A DNA stretch of 64,000 bases from positions 20,265-84,264 of the forward strand of contig JAPFFF010000095.1 in the NCBI GenBank assembly GCA_039105265.1. Reading direction: 5' to 3'. This stretch comes from Tritrichomonas musculus (taxonomy: Eukaryota; Parabasalia; Tritrichomonadida; Tritrichomonadidae). Below, in pieces: positions 1 through 16,600 of this stretch (position 1 is the stretch's first letter; each line of letters begins with the position of its first letter). The notes under the pieces were generated by a model. That model had not been told where the DNA came from. It worked only from the letters and a program-made list of their open reading frames with translations, and ran no database searches. Both the position numbers and the translations under genes were made by a program.

Positions 1-3000
1 AGTTGAACCATCAGATTCAACGAGAACTACAGTTGAATCATCAGATTCAACGAGAACTGCAGTTTAATAATAAGATTCAACAAGAACTGCAGTTTAATAA
101 TAAGATTCAACAAGAACTGCAGTTGAATCATCAGATGCAACGAGAACTGCAGTTGAATCATCAGATTCAACGAGAACTGCAGTTGAATCATCAGATTCAA
201 CGAGAACTGCAGTTGAATCATCAGATGCAACGAGAACTGCAGTTGAATCATCAGATGCAACGAGAACTGCAGTTGAATCATCAGATTCAACGAGAACTGC
301 AGTTGAATCATCAGATGCAACGAGAACTGCAGTTGAATCATCAGATGCAACGAGAACTGCAGTTGAATCATCAGATTCAACGAGAACTGCAGTTGAATCA
401 TCAGATGCAACGAGAACTGCAGTTGAATCATCAGATTCAACGAGAACTGCAGTTGAATCATCAGATGCAACGAGAACTGCAGTTGAACCATCAGATTCAA
501 CGAGAACTGCAGTTGAATCATCAGATGCAACGAGAACTACAGTTGAATCATCAGATTCAACGAGAACTGCAGTTGAATCATCAGATGCAACAAGAACTGC
601 AGTTGAATCATCAGATTCAACGAGAACTGCAGTTGAATCATCAGATTCAACGAGAACTGCAGTTGAATCATCAGATGCAACGAGAACTGCAGTTGAATCA
701 TCAGATTCAACGAGAACTGCAGTTGAATCATCAGATGCAACGAGAACTGCAGTTGAATCATCAGATGCAACGAGAACTGCAGTTGAATCATCAGATTCAA
801 CGAGAACTGCAGTTGAATCATCAGATGCAACGAGAACTGCAGTTGAATCATCAGATTCAACGAGAACTGCAGTTGAATCATCAGATTCAACGAGAACTGC
901 AGTTGAATCATCAGATGCAACGAGAACTGCAGTTGAATCATCAGATGCAACGAGAACTGCAGTTGAATCATCAGATTCAACGAGAACTGCAGTTGAATCA
1001 TCAGATGCAACGAGAACTGCAGTTGAATCATCAGATGCAACGAGAACTGCAGTTGAATCATCAGATTCAACGAGAACTGCAGTTGAATCATCAGATGCAA
1101 CGAGAACTGCAGTTGAATCATCAGATTCAACGAGAACTGCAGTTGAATCATCAGATGCAACGAGAACTGCAGTTGAACCATCAGATTCAACGAGAACTGC
1201 AGTTGAATCATCAGATGCAACGAGAACTACAGTTGAATCATCAGATTCAACGAGAACTGCAGTTGAATCATCAGATGCAACAAGAACTGCAGTTGAATCA
1301 TCAGATTCAACGAGAACTGCAGTTGAATCATCAGATTCAACGAGAACTGCAGTTGAACCATCAGATTCAACGAGAACTACAGTTGAATCATCAGATTCAA
1401 CGAGAACTGCAGTTTAATAATAAGATTCAACAAGAACTGCAGTTTAATAATAAGATTCAACAAGAACTGCAGTTGAATCATCAGATGCAACGAGAACTGC
1501 AGTTGAATCATCAGATTCAACGAGAACTGCAGTTGAATCATCAGATTCAACGAGAACTGCAGTTGAATCATCAGATGCAACGAGAACTGCAGTTGAATCA
1601 TCAGATGCAACGAGAACTGCAGTTGAATCATCAGATGCAACGAGAACTGCAGTTGAATCATCAGATGCAACGAGAACTGCAGTTGAATCATCAGATTCAA
1701 CGAGAACTGCAGTTGAATCATCAGATTCAACGAGAACTGCAGTTGAATCATCAGATGCAACGAGAACTGCAGTTGAATCATCAGATGCAACGAGAACTGC
1801 AGTTGAATCATCAGATTCAACGAGAACTGCAGTTGAATCATCAGATGCAACGAGAACTGCAGTTGAATCATCAGATGCAACGAGAACTGCAGTTGAATCA
1901 TCAGATTCAACGAGAACTGCAGTTGAATCATCAGATGCAACGAGAACTGCAGTTGAACCATCAGATTCAACGAGAACTACAGTTGAATCATCAGATTCAA
2001 CGAGAACTGCAGTTTAATAATAAGATTCAACAAGAACTGCAGTTTAATAATAAGATTCAACAAGAACTGCAGTTGAATCATCAGATGCAACGAGAACTGC
2101 AGTTGAATCATCAGATTCAACGAGAACTGCAGTTGAATCATCAGATTCAACGAGAACTGCAGTTGAATCATCAGATTCAACGAGAACTGCAGTTGAATCA
2201 TCAGATGCAACGAGAACTGCAGTTGAATCATCAGATGCAACGAGAACTGCAGTTGAATCATCAGATTCAACGAGAACTGCAGTTGAATCATCAGATGCAA
2301 CGAGAACTGCAGTTGAATCATCAGATTCAACGAGAACTGCAGTTGAATCATCAGATTCAACGAGAACTGCAGTTGAATCATCAGATGCAACGAGAACTGC
2401 AGTTGAATCATCAGATGCAACGAGAACTGCAGTTGAATCATCAGATTCAACGAGAACTGCAGTTGAATCATCAGATGCAACGAGAACTGCAGTTGAATCA
2501 TCAGATGCAACGAGAACTGCAGTTGAATCATCAGATTCAACGAGAACTGCAGTTGAATCATCAGATGCAACGAGAACTGCAGTTGAATCATCAGATTCAA
2601 CGAGAACTGCAGTTGAATCATCAGATGCAACGAGAACTGCAGTTGAACCATCAGATTCAACGAGAACTGCAGTTGAATCATCAGATGCAACGAGAACTAC
2701 AGTTGAATCATCAGATTCAACGAGAACTGCAGTTGAATCATCAGATGCAACAAGAACTGCAGTTGAATCATCAGATTCAACGAGAACTGCAGTTGAATCA
2801 TCAGATTCAACGAGAACTGCAGTTGAACCATCAGATTCAACGAGAACTACAGTTGAATCATCAGATTCAACGAGAACTGCAGTTTAATAATAAGATTCAA
2901 CAAGAACTGCAGTTTAATAATAAGATTCAACAAGAACTGCAGTTGAATCATCAGATGCAACGAGAACTGCAGTTGAATCATCAGATTCAACGAGAACTGC

Positions 3001-6000
3001 AGTTGAATCATCAGATTCAACGAGAACTGCAGTTGAATCATCAGATGCAACGAGAACTGCAGTTGAATCATCAGATGCAACGAGAACTGCAGTTTAATAA
3101 TAAGATTCAACAAGAACTGCAGTTTAATCATAAGATTCAACGAGAACTGCAGTTTAATCATCAGATTCAACGAGAACTGCAGTTTAATAATAAGATTCAA
3201 CAAGAACTGCAGTTTAATAATAAGATTCAACAAGAACTGCAGTTGAATCATCAGATGCAACGAGAACTGCAGTTGAATCATCAGATTCAACGAGAACTGC
3301 AGTTGAATCATCAGATTCAACGAGAACTGCAGTTGAATCATCAGATGCAACGAGAACTGCAGTTGAATCATCAGATGCAACGAGAACTGCAGTTGAATCA
3401 TCAGATTCAACGAGAACTGCAGTTGAATCATCAGATGCAACGAGAACTGCAGTTGAATCATCAGATGCAACGAGAACTGCAGTTGAATCATCAGATTCAA
3501 CGAGAACTGCAGTTGAATCATCAGATGCAACGAGAACTGCAGTTGAACCATCAGATTCAACGAGAACTGCAGTTGAATCATCAGATGCAACGAGAACTAC
3601 AGTTGAATCATCAGATTCAACGAGAACTGCAGTTGAATCATCAGATGCAACAAGAACTGCAGTTGAATCATCAGATTCAACGAGAACTGCAGTTGAATCA
3701 TCAGATTCAACGAGAACTGCAGTTGAACCATCAGATTCAACGAGAACTACAGTTGAATCATCAGATTCAACGAGAACTGCAGTTGAATCATCAGATTCAA
3801 CGAGAACTACAGTTGAATCATCAGATTCAACGAGAACTGCAGTTGAATCATCAGATGCAACGAGAACTACAGTTGAATCATCAGATTCAACGAGAACTGC
3901 AGTTGAATCATCAGATGCAACGACAACTGCAGTTGAATCATCAGATGCAACGACAACTGCAGTTGAATCATCAGATTCAACGAGAACTGCAGTTTAATAA
4001 TAAGATGAAACAAGAACTGCAGTTGAATCATCAGATGCAACGAGAACTGCAGTTGAATCATCAGATGCAACGAGAACTGCAGTTGAATCATCAGATGCAA
4101 CGACAACTGCAGTTGAATCATCAGATGCAACGAGAACTGCAGTTGAATCATCAGATGCAACGAGAACTGCAGTTTAATAATAAGATGAAACAAGAACTGC
4201 AGTTGAATCATCAGATGCAACGACAACTGCAGTTGAATCATCAGATGCAACGAGAACTGCAGTTGAATCATCAGATGCAACGAGAACTGCAGTTGAATCA
4301 TCAGATTCAACGAGAACTGCAGTTGAATCATCAGATTCAACGAGAACTGCAGTTGAATCATCAGATGCAACGAGAACTGCAGTTGAATCATCAGATGCAA
4401 CGAGAACTACAGTTGAATCATCAGATTCAACGAGAACTGCAGTTGAACCATCAGATTCAACGAGAACTGCAGTTGAACCATCAGATTCAACGAGAACTGC
4501 AGTTGAATCATCAGATGCAACGAGAACTGCAGTTGAATCATCAGATGCAACGAGAACTGCAGTTTAATAATAAGATTCAACAAGAACTACAGTTGAATCA
4601 TCAGATTCAACGAGAACTGCAGTTGAATCATCAGATGCAACGACAACTGCAGTTGAATCATCAGATGCAACGACAACTGCAGTTGAATCATCAGATTCAA
4701 CGAGAACTGCAGTTGAATCATCAGATGCAACGAGAACTGCAGTTGAATCATCAGATTCAACGAGAACTGCAGTTTAATAATAAGATGAAACAAGAACTGC
4801 AGTTGAATCATCAGATGCAACGAGAACTGCAGTTGAATCATCAGATGCAACGAGAACTGCAGTTGAATCATCAGATGCAACGACAACTGCAGTTGAATCA
4901 TCAGATGCAACGAGAACTGCAGTTGAATCATCAGATGCAACGAGAACTGCAGTTTAATAATAAGATGAAACAAGAACTGCAGTTGAATCATCAGATGCAA
5001 CGACAACTGCAGTTGAATCATCAGATGCAACGAGAACTGCAGTTGAATCATCAGATGCAACGAGAACTGCAGTTGAATCATCAGATTCAACGAGAACTGC
5101 AGTTGAATCATCAGATTCAACGAGAACTGCAGTTGAATCATCAGATGCAACGAGAACTGCAGTTGAATCATCAGATGCAACGAGAACTACAGTTGAATCA
5201 TCAGATTCAACGAGAACTGCAGTTGAACCATCAGATTCAACGAGAACTGCAGTTGAACCATCAGATTCAACGAGAACTGCAGTTGAATCATCAGATGCAA
5301 CGAGAACTGCAGTTGAATCATCAGATGCAACGAGAACTGCAGTTTAATAATAAGATTCAACAAGAACTGCAGTTTAATCATAAGATTCAACGAGAACTGC
5401 AGTTTAATCATCAGATTCAACGAGAACTGCAGTTTAATAATAAGATTCAACAAGAACTGCAGTTGAATCATCAGATGCAACGAGAACTGCAGTTGAATCA
5501 TCAGATTCAACGAGAACTGCAGTTGAATCATCAGATGCAACGAGAACTGCAGTTGAATCATCAGATGCAACGAGAACTGCAGTTGAATCATCAGATTCAA
5601 CGAGAACTGCAGTTGAATCATCAGATGCAACGAGAACTGCAGTTGAACCATCAGATTCAACGAGAACTGCAGTTGAATCATCAGATGCAACGAGAACTAC
5701 AGTTGAATCATCAGATTCAACGAGAACTGCAGTTGAATCATCAGATGCAACGAGAACTACAGTTGAATCATCAGATTCAACGAGAACTGCAGTTGAATCA
5801 TCAGATGCAACAAGAACTGCAGTTGAATCATCAGATTCAACGAGAACTGCAGTTGAATCATCAGATTCAACGAGAACTGCAGTTGAACCATCAGATTCAA
5901 CGAGAACTACAGTTGAATCATCAGATTCAACGAGAACTGCAGTTGAATCATCAGATTCAACGAGAACTACAGTTGAATCATCAGATTCAACGAGAACTGC

Positions 6001-8399
6001 AGTTGAATCATCAGATTCAACGAGAACTGCAGTTGAATCATCAGATGCAGCGAGAACTGCAGTTGAATCATCAGATTCAACGAGAACTGCAGTTGAATCA
6101 TCAGATTCAACGAGAACTGCAGTTGAATCATCAGATGCAACGAGAACTGCAGTTGAATCATCAGATGCAACGAGAACTGCAGTTGAATCATCAGATGCAA
6201 CGAGAACTGTAGTTTAATAATAAGATTCAAAAAGAACTGCAGTTTAATCATAAGATTCAACGAGAACTGCAGTTTAATAATAAGATGAAACAAGAACTGC
6301 AGTTGAATCATCAGATTCAACGAGAACTGCAGTTGAATCATCAGATGCAACGACAACTGCAGTTGAATCATCAGATTCAACGAGAACTGCAGTTGAATCA
6401 TCAGATGCAACGAGAACTGCAGTTGAATCATCAGATGCAACGAGAACTGCAGTTGAATCATCAGATGCAACGAGAACTGCAGTTGAATCATCAGATTCAA
6501 CGAGAACTGCAGTTGAATCATCAGATTCAACGAGAACTGCAGTTGAATCATCAGATTCAACGAGAACTGCAGTTTAATAATAAGATTCAACAAGAACTGC
6601 AGTTGAATCATCAGATTCAACGAGAACTGCAGTTGAATCATCAGATGCAACGACAACTGCAGTTGAATCATCAGATGCAACGAGAACTGCAGTTGAATCA
6701 TCAGATGCAACGAGAACTGCAGTTGAATCATCAGATTCAACGAGAACTGCAGTTGAATCATCAGATGCAACGAGAACTGCAGTTGAATCATCAGATGAAA
6801 TAAGAACTGCAGTTGAATCATCAGATTCAACGAGAACTGCAGTTGAACCATCAGATTCAACGAGAACTGCAGTTGAATCATCAGATGCAACGACAACTGC
6901 AGTTGAATCATCAGATGCAACGAGAACTGCAGTTGAATCATCAGATGCAACGAGAACTGCAGTTGAATCATCAGATTCAACGAGAACTGCAGTTGAATCA
7001 TCAGATGCAACGACAACTGCAGTTGAATCATCAGATGCAACGAGAACTGCAGTTGAATCATCAGATGCAACGAGAACTGCAGTTGAATCATCAGATTCAA
7101 CGAGAACTGCAGTTGAATCATCAGATGCAACGAGAACTGCAGTTGAATCATCAGATTCAACGAGAACTGCAGTTGAATCATCAGATGCAACGAGAACTGC
7201 AGTTGAATCATCAGATGCAACGAGAACTGCAGTTGAACCATCAGATTCAACGAGAACTGCAGTTGAATCATCAGATGCAACGAGAACTGCAGTTGAATCA
7301 TCAGATGCAACGAGAACTGCAGTTGAATCATCAGATTCAACGAGAACTGCAGTTGAATCATCAGATGCAACGAGAACTGCAGTTGAATCATCAGATGCAA
7401 CGAGAACTGCAGTTGAATCATCAGATGCAACGAGAACTGCAGTTGAATCATCAGATGCAACGAGAACTGCCGTTTAATATTAAGATGCAACAAGAACTGC
7501 AGTTGAATCATCAGATGCAACGACAACTGCAGTTGAATCATCAGATTCAACGAGAACTGCAGTTGAATCATCAGATGCAACGAGAACTGCAGTTGAATCA
7601 TCAGATGCAACGAGAACTGCAGTTGAATCATCAGATGCAACGAGAACTGCAGTTGAATCATCAGATTCAACGAGAACTGCAGTTGAATCATCAGATGCAA
7701 CGAGAACTGCAGTTGAATCATCAGATGCAACGAGAACTGCAGTTGAATCATCAGATGCAACGAGAACTGCAGTTGAATCATCAGATGCAACGAGAACTGC
7801 AGTTGAATCATCAGATGCAACGACAACTGCAGTTGAATCATCAGATTCAACGAGAACTGCAGTTGAATCATCAGATGCAACGAGAACTGCAGTTGAATCA
7901 TCAGATGAAATAAGAACTGCAGTTGAATCATCAGATTCAACGAGAACTGCAGTTGAACCATCAGATTCAACGAGAACTGCAGTTGAATCATCAGATGCAA
8001 CGACAACTGCAGTTGAATCATCAGATGCAACGAGAACTGCAGTTGAATCATCAGATGCAACGAGAACTGCAGTTGAATCATCAGATTCAACGAGAACTGC
8101 AGTTGAATCATCAGATGCAACGACAACTGCAGTTGAATCATCAGATGCAACGAGAACTGCAGTTGAATCATCAGATGCAACGAGAACTGCAGTTGAATCA
8201 TCAGATTCAACGAGAACTGCAGTTGAATCATCAGATGCAACGAGAACTGCAGTTGAATCATCAGATGCAACGAGAACTGCAGTTGAATCATCAGATGCAA
8301 CGAGAACTGCAGTTGAATCATCAGATGCAACGAGAACTGCAGTTGAATCATCAGATGCAACGAGAACTGCAGTTGAATCATCAGATGCAACGAGAACTG

Positions 8400-11300
8400 C
8401 AGTTGAACCATCAGATGCAACAAGAACTGCCGTTTAATATTAAGATGCAACAAGAACTGCAGTTGAATCATCAGATGCAACGAGAACTGCAGTTGAATCA
8501 TCAGATTCAACGAGAACTGCAGTTGAATCATCAGATTCAACGACAACTGCAGTTGAATCATCAGATGCAACGAGAACTGCAGTTGAATCATCAGATGCAA
8601 CGAGAACTGCAGTTGAATCATCAGATGCAACGAGAACTGCAGTTGAATCATCAGATTCAACGAGAACTGCAGTTGAATCATCAGATTCAACGAGAACTGC
8701 AGTTTAATAATAAGATTCAACGAGAACTGCAGTTTAATAATAAGATGAAACAAGAACTGCAGTTGAATCATCAGATGCAACGACAACTGCAGTTGAATCA
8801 TCAGATGCAACGAGAACTGCAGTTGAATCATCAGATGCAACGAGAACTGCAGTTGAATCATCAGATTCAACGAGAACTGCAGTTGAATCATCAGATGCAA
8901 CGACAACTGCAGTTGAATCATCAGATTCAACGAGAACTGCAGTTGAATCATCAGATTCAACGAGAACTGCAGTTGAATCATCAAATGCAACGAGAACTGC
9001 CGTTTAATATTAAGATGCAACAAGAACTGCAGTTGAATCATCAGATGCAACGACAACTGCAGTTGAATCATCAGATTCAACGAGAACTGCAGTTGAATCA
9101 TCAGATTCAACGAGAACTGCAGTTGAATCATCAAATGCAACGAGAACTGCCGTTTAATATTAAGATGCAACAAGAACTGCAGTTGAATCATCAGATGCAA
9201 CGACAACTGCAGTTGAATCATCAGATTCAACGAGAACTGCAGTTGAATCATCAGATGCAACGAGAACTGCAGTTGAATCATCAGATGCAACGAGAACTGC
9301 AGTTGAATCATCAGATGCAACGAGAACTGCAGTTGAATCATCAGATGCAACGAGAACTGCAGTTGAATCATCAGATTCAACGAGAACTGCAGTTGAATCA
9401 TCAGATGCAACGAGAACTGCAGTTGAATCATCAGATGCAACGAGAACTGCAGTTGAATCATCAGATGCAACGAGAACTGCAGTTGAATCATCAGATGCAA
9501 CGAGAACTGCAGTTGAATCATCAGATGCAACGACAACTGCAGTTGAATCATCAGATGCAACGAGAACTGCAGTTGAATCATCAGATTCAACGAGAACTGC
9601 AGTTGAATCATCAGATGCAACGAGAACTGCAGTTGAATCATCAGATGCAACGAGAACTGCAGTTGAATCATCAGATTCAACGAGAACTGCAGTTGAATCA
9701 TCAGATGCAACGAGAACTGCAGTTGAATCATCAGATTCAACGAGAACTGCAGTTGAATCATCAGATGCAACGAGAACTGCAGTTGAATCATCAGATGCAA
9801 CGACAACTGCAGTTGAATCATCAGATGCAACGAGAACTGCAGTTGAATCATCAGATGCAACGAGAACTGCAGTTTAATAATAAGATTCAACGAGAACTGC
9901 AGTTGAATCATCAGATGAAACAAGAACTGCAGTTGAATCATCAGATGCAACAAGAACTGCAGTTGAATCATCAGATTCAACGAGAACTGCAGTTGAATCA
10001 TCAGATTCAACGAGAACTGCAGTTGAACCATCAGATTCAACGAGAACTACAGTTGAATCATCAGATTCAACGAGAACTGCAGTTGAATCATCAGATTCAA
10101 CGAGAACTACAGTTGAATCATCAGATTCAACGAGAACTGCAGTTGAATCATCAGATGCAACGAGAACTACAGTTGAATCATCAGATTCAACGAGAACTGC
10201 AGTTGAATCATCAGATGCAACGACAACTGCAGTTGAATCATCAGATGCAACGACAACTGCAGTTGAATCATCAGATTCAACGAGAACTGCAGTTGAATCA
10301 TCAGATGCAACGAGAACTGCAGTTGAATCATCAGATTCAACGAGAACTGCAGTTGAATCATCAGATGCAACAAGAACTGCAGTTGAATCATCAGATTCAA
10401 CGAGAACTGCAGTTGAATCATCAGATGCAACGAGAACTGCAGTTGAATCATCAGATGCAACGAGAACTGCAGTTGAATCATCAGATGCAACGAGAACTGC
10501 AGTTGAATCATCAGATGCAACGAGAACTGCAGTTTAATAATAAGATTCAACAAGAACTGCAGTTTAATCATAAGATTCAACGAGAACTGCAGTTTAATCA
10601 TAAGATTCAACGAGAACTGCAGTTTAATAATAAGATTCAACAAGAACTGCAGTTGAATCATCAGATGCAACGACAACTGCAGTTGAATCATCAGATTCAA
10701 CGAGAACTGCAGTTGAATCATCAGATTCAACGAGAACTGCAGTTGAATCATCAGATGCAACGAGAACTGCAGTTGAATCATCAGATGCAACGAGAACTGC
10801 AGTTGAATCATCAGATGCAACGAGAACTACAGTTTAATAATAAGATTCAACGAGAACTGCAGTTGAATCATCAGATGCAACAAGAACTGCAGTTGAACCA
10901 TCAGATTCAACAAGAACTGCAGTTTAATCATAAGATTCAACGAGAACTGCAGTTGAATCATCAGATTCAACGAGAACTACAGTTGAATCATCAGATTCAA
11001 CCAGAACTGCAGTTGAATCATCAGATGCAACGAGAACTACAGTTGAATCATCAGATTCAACGAGAACTGCAGTTGAATCATCAGATGCAACGACAACTGC
11101 AGTTGAATCATCAGATGCAACGACAACTGCAGTTGAATCATCAGATTCAACCAGAACTGCAGTTGAATCATCAGATGCAACGAGAACTGCAGTTGAATCA
11201 TCAGATTCAACGAGAACTGCAGTTGAATCATCAGATGCAACAAGAACTGCAGTTGAATCATCAGATTCAACGAGAACTGCAGTTGAATCATCAGATGCAA

Positions 11301-11700
11301 CGAGAACTGCAGTTGAATCATCAGATGCAACGAGAACTGCAGTTGAATCATCAGATGCAACGAGAACTGCAGTTGAATCATCAGATGCAACGAGAACTGC
11401 AGTTTAATAATAAGATTCAACAAGAACTGCAGTTTAATCATAAGATTCAACGAGAACTGCAGTTTAATCATAAGATTCAACGAGAACTGCAGTTTAATAA
11501 TAAGATTCAACAAGAACTGCAGTTGAATCATCAGATGCAACGAGAACTGCAGTTGAATCATCAGATTCAACGAGAACTGCAGTTGAATCATCAGATTCAA
11601 CGAGAACTGCAGTTGAATCATCAGATGCAACGAGAACTGCAGTTGAATCATCAGATGCAACGAGAACTGCAGTTGAATCATCAGATGCAACGAGAACTAC
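8400..11700 (+). repeat. Segmental duplication inside array 1, copy 1 (partner near 19.5-22.7 kb)
   Basis: The order of variant monomers here recurs about 11 kb downstream. The rare unit pair CATCAGATGCAACAAGAACT followed by CCGTTTAATATTAAG at 8401-8460 matches 19501-19560 (offset 11100). The FNNK and GATGAAACAAG unit pair at 8701-8760 matches 19801-19859. After a 1-bp loss and a 120-bp (four-unit) copy-number difference the offset becomes 10979 and holds to about 11.7/22.7 kb. Some single-unit differences exist. This is a large recent block duplication, not chance, because rare variants keep their order. Confidence 0.8.
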
Positions 11701-13680
11701 AGTTTAATAATAAGATTCAACGAGAACTGCAGTTTAATAATAAGATGAAACAAGAACTGCAGTTGAATAATCAGATGCAACGAGAACTGCAGTTGAACCA
11801 TCAGATTCAACGAGAACTGCAGTTGAATCATCAGATGCAACGAGAACTACAGTTGAATCATCAGATTCAACGAGAACTGCAGTTGAATCATCAGATGCAA
11901 CGAGAACTACAGTTGAATCATCAGATTCAACGAGAACTGCAGTTGAATCATCAGATGCAACAAGAACTGCAGTTGAATCATCAGATTCAACGAGAACTGC
12001 AGTTGAATCATCAGATTCAACGAGAACTGCAGTTGAACCATCAGATTCAACGAGAACTACAGTTGAATCATCAGATTCAACGAGAACTGCAGTTGAATCA
12101 TCAGATTCAACGAGAACTACAGTTGAATCATCAGATTCAACGAGAACTGCAGTTGAATCATCAGATGCAACGAGAACTACAGTTGAATCATCAGATTCAA
12201 CGAGAACTGCAGTTGAATCATCAGATGCAACGACAACTGCAGTTGAATCATCAGATGCAACGAGAACTGCAGTTGAATCATCAGATTCAACGAGAACTGC
12301 AGTTGAATCATCAGATGCAACGAGAACTGCAGTTGAATCATCAGATGCAACGAGAACTGCAGTTTAATAATAAGATGAAACAAGAACTGCAGTTGAATCA
12401 TCAGATGCAACGAGAACTGCAGTTGAATCATCAGATGCAACAAGAACTGCAGTTGAATCATCAGATTCAACGAGAACTGCAGTTGAATCATCAGATGCAA
12501 CGACAACTGCAGTTGAATCATCAGATGCAACGACAACTGCAGTTGAATCATCAGATGCAACGAGAACTGCAGTTGAATCATCAGATTCAACGAGAACTAC
12601 AGTTGAATCATCAGATTCAACGAGAACTGCAGTTGAATCATCAGATGCAACGAGAACTACAGTTGAATCATCAGATTCAACGAGAACTGCAGTTGAATCA
12701 TCAGATGCAACGAGAACTGCAGTTGAATCATCAGATTCAACGACAACTGCAGTTGAATCATCAGATTCAACGAGAACTGCAGTTGAATCATCAGATGCAA
12801 CGAGAACTGCAGTTGAATCATCAGATTCAACGAGAACTGCAGTTGAATCATCAGATGCAACAAGAACTGCAGTTGAATCATCAGATTCAACGAGAACTGC
12901 AGTTGAATCATCAGATTCAACGAGAACTGCAGTTGAATCATCAGATGCAACGAGAACTGCAGTTGAATCATCAGATGCAACGAGAACTGCAGTTGAATCA
13001 TCAGATGCAACGAGAACTGCAGTTTAATAATAAGATTCAACAAGAACTGCAGTTTAATCATAAGATTCAACGAGAACTGCAGTTTAATCATAAGATTCAA
13101 CGAGAACTGCAGTTTAATAATAAGATTCAACAAGAACTGCAGTTGAATCATCAGATGCAACGAGAACTGCAGTTGAATCATCAGATTCAACGAGAACTGC
13201 AGTTGAATCATCAGATTCAACGAGAACTGCAGTTGAATCATCAGATGCAACGAGAACTGCAGTTGAATCATCAGATGCAACGAGAACTGCAGTTGAATCA
13301 TCAGATTCAACGAGAACTGCAGTTGAATCATCAGATGCAACAAGAACTGCAGTTGAATCATCAGATTCAACGAGAACTGCAGTTGAATCATCAGATTCAA
13401 CGAGAACTGCAGTTGAATCATCAGATGCAACGAGAACTGCAGTTGAATCATCAGATGCAACGAGAACTGCAGTTGAATCATCAGATGCAACGAGAACTGC
13501 AGTTGAATCATCAGATTCAACGAGAACTGCAGTTGAATCATCAGATGCAACGAGAACTGCAGTTGAATCATCAGATTCAACGAGAACTGCAGTTGAATCA
13601 TCAGATGCAACGACAACTGCAGTTGAATCATCAGATTCAACGAGAACTGCAGTTGAATCATCAGATTCAACGAGAACTGC

Positions 13681-16600
13681 AGTTGAACCATCAGATTCAA
13701 CGAGAACTACAGTTGAATCATCAGATGCAACGAGAACTGCAGTTGAATCATCAGATGCAACGAGAACTGCAGTTGAACCATCAGATTCAACGAGAACTGC
13801 AGTTGAATCATCAGATGCAACGAGAACTGCAGTTGAATCATCAGATGCAACGAGAACTGCAGTTGAATCATCAGATTCAACGAGAACTGCAGTTGAATCA
13901 TCAGATGCAACAAGAACTGCAGTTGAATCATCAGATTCAACGAGAACTGCAGTTGAATCATCAGATTCAACGAGAACTGCAGTTGAATCATCAGATGCAA
14001 CGAGAACTGCAGTTGAATCATCAGATGCAACGAGAACTGCAGTTGAATCATCAGATGCAACGAGAACTACAGTTGAATCATCAGATTCAACGAGAACTGC
14101 AGTTGAATCATCAGATGCAACGAGAACTACAGTTGAATCATCAGATTCAACGAGAACTGCAGTTGAATCATCAGATGCAACGAGAACTGCAGTTGAATCA
14201 TCAGATGCAACGAGAACTGCAGTTGAATCATCAGATGCAACGACAACTGCAGTTGAATCATCAGATTCAACGAGAACTGCAGTTGAATCATCAGATTCAA
14301 CGAGAACTGCAGTTGAACCATCAGATTCAACGAGAACTACAGTTGAATCATCAGATGCAACGAGAACTGCAGTTGAATCATCAGATGCAACGAGAACTGC
14401 AGTTGAACCATCAGATTCAACGAGAACTGCAGTTGAATCATCAGATGCAACGAGAACTGCAGTTGAATCATCAGATGCAACGAGAACTGCAGTTGAATCA
14501 TCAGATTCAACGAGAACTGCAGTTGAATCATCAGATGCAACAAGAACTGCAGTTGAATCATCAGATTCAACGAGAACTGCAGTTGAATCATCAGATTCAA
14601 CGAGAACTGCAGTTGAATCATCAGATGCAACGAGAACTGCAGTTGAATCATCAGATGCAACGAGAACTGCAGTTGAATCATCAGATGCAACGAGAACTAC
14701 AGTTGAATCATCAGATTCAACGAGAACTGCAGTTGAATCATCAGATGCAACGAGAACTACAGTTGAATCATCAGATTCAACGAGAACTGCAGTTGAATCA
14801 TCAGATTCAACGAGAACTGCAGTTGAATCATCAGATGCAACGAGAACTGCAGTTGAATCATCAGATTCAACGAGAACTGCAGTTGAATCATCAGATGCAA
14901 CAAGAACTGCAGTTGAATCATCAGATTCAACGAGAACTGCAGTTGAATCATCAGATTCAACGAGAACTGCAGTTGAATCATCAGATGCAACGAGAACTGC
15001 AGTTGAATCATCAGATGCAACGAGAACTGCAGTTGAATCATCAGATGCAACGAGAACTACAGTTGAATCATCAGATTCAACGAGAACTGCAGTTGAATCA
15101 TCAGATGCAACGAGAACTGCAGTTGAATCATCAGATGCAACGAGAACTGCAGTTGAATCATCAGATGCAACGAGAACTACAGTTGAATCATCAGATTCAA
15201 CGAGAACTGCAGTTGAATCATCAGATGCAACGAGAACTACAGTTGAATCATCAGATTCAACGAGAACTGCAGTTGAATCATCAGATTCAACGAGAACTGC
15301 AGTTGAATCATCAGATGCAACGAGAACTGCAGTTGAATCATCAGATTCAACGAGAACTGCAGTTGAATCATCAGATGCAACAAGAACTGCAGTTGAATCA
15401 TCAGATTCAACGAGAACTGCAGTTGAATCATCAGATTCAACGAGAACTGCAGTTGAATCATCAGATGCAACGAGAACTGCAGTTGAATCATCAGATGCAA
15501 CGAGAACTGCAGTTGAATCATCAGATGCAACGAGAACTACAGTTGAATCATCAGATTCAACGAGAACTGCAGTTGAATCATCAGATGCAACGAGAACTAC
15601 AGTTGAATCATCAGATTCAACGAGAACTGCAGTTGAATCATCAGATTCAACGAGAACTGCAGTTGAATCATCAGATGCAACGAGAACTGCAGTTGAATCA
15701 TCAGATTCAACGAGAACTGCAGTTGAATCATCAGATGCAACAAGAACTGCAGTTGAATCATCAGATTCAACGAGAACTGCAGTTGAATCATCAGATTCAA
15801 CGAGAACTGCAGTTGAATCATCAGATGCAACGAGAACTGCAGTTGAATCATCAGATGCAACGAGAACTGCAGTTGAATCATCAGATGCAACGAGAACTAC
15901 AGTTGAATCATCAGATTCAACGAGAACTGCAGTTGAATCATCAGATGCAACGAGAACTGCAGTTGAATCATCAGATGCAACGAGAACTGCAGTTGAATCA
16001 TCAGATGCAACGAGAACTACAGTTGAATCATCAGATTCAACGAGAACTGCAGTTGAATCATCAGATGCAACGAGAACTACAGTTGAATCATCAGATGCAA
16101 CGAGAACTGCAGTTGAATCATCAGATGCAACGAGAACTGCAGTTGAATCATCAGATGCAACGAGAACTGCAGTTGAATCATCAGATTCAACGAGAACTGC
16201 AGTTGAATCATCAGATGCAACGAGAACTGCAGTTGAATCATCAGATTCAACGAGAACTGCAGTTGAATCATCAGATGCAACGACAACTGCAGTTGAATCA
16301 TCAGATTCAACGAGAACTGCAGTTGAATCATCAGATTCAACGAGAACTGCAGTTGAACCATCAGATTCAACGAGAACTACAGTTGAATCATCAGATGCAA
16401 CGAGAACTGCAGTTGAATCATCAGATGCAACGAGAACTGCAGTTGAACCATCAGATTCAACGAGAACTGCAGTTGAATCATCAGATGCAACGAGAACTGC
16501 AGTTGAATCATCAGATGCAACGAGAACTGCAGTTGAATCATCAGATTCAACGAGAACTGCAGTTGAATCATCAGATGCAACAAGAACTGCAGTTGAATCA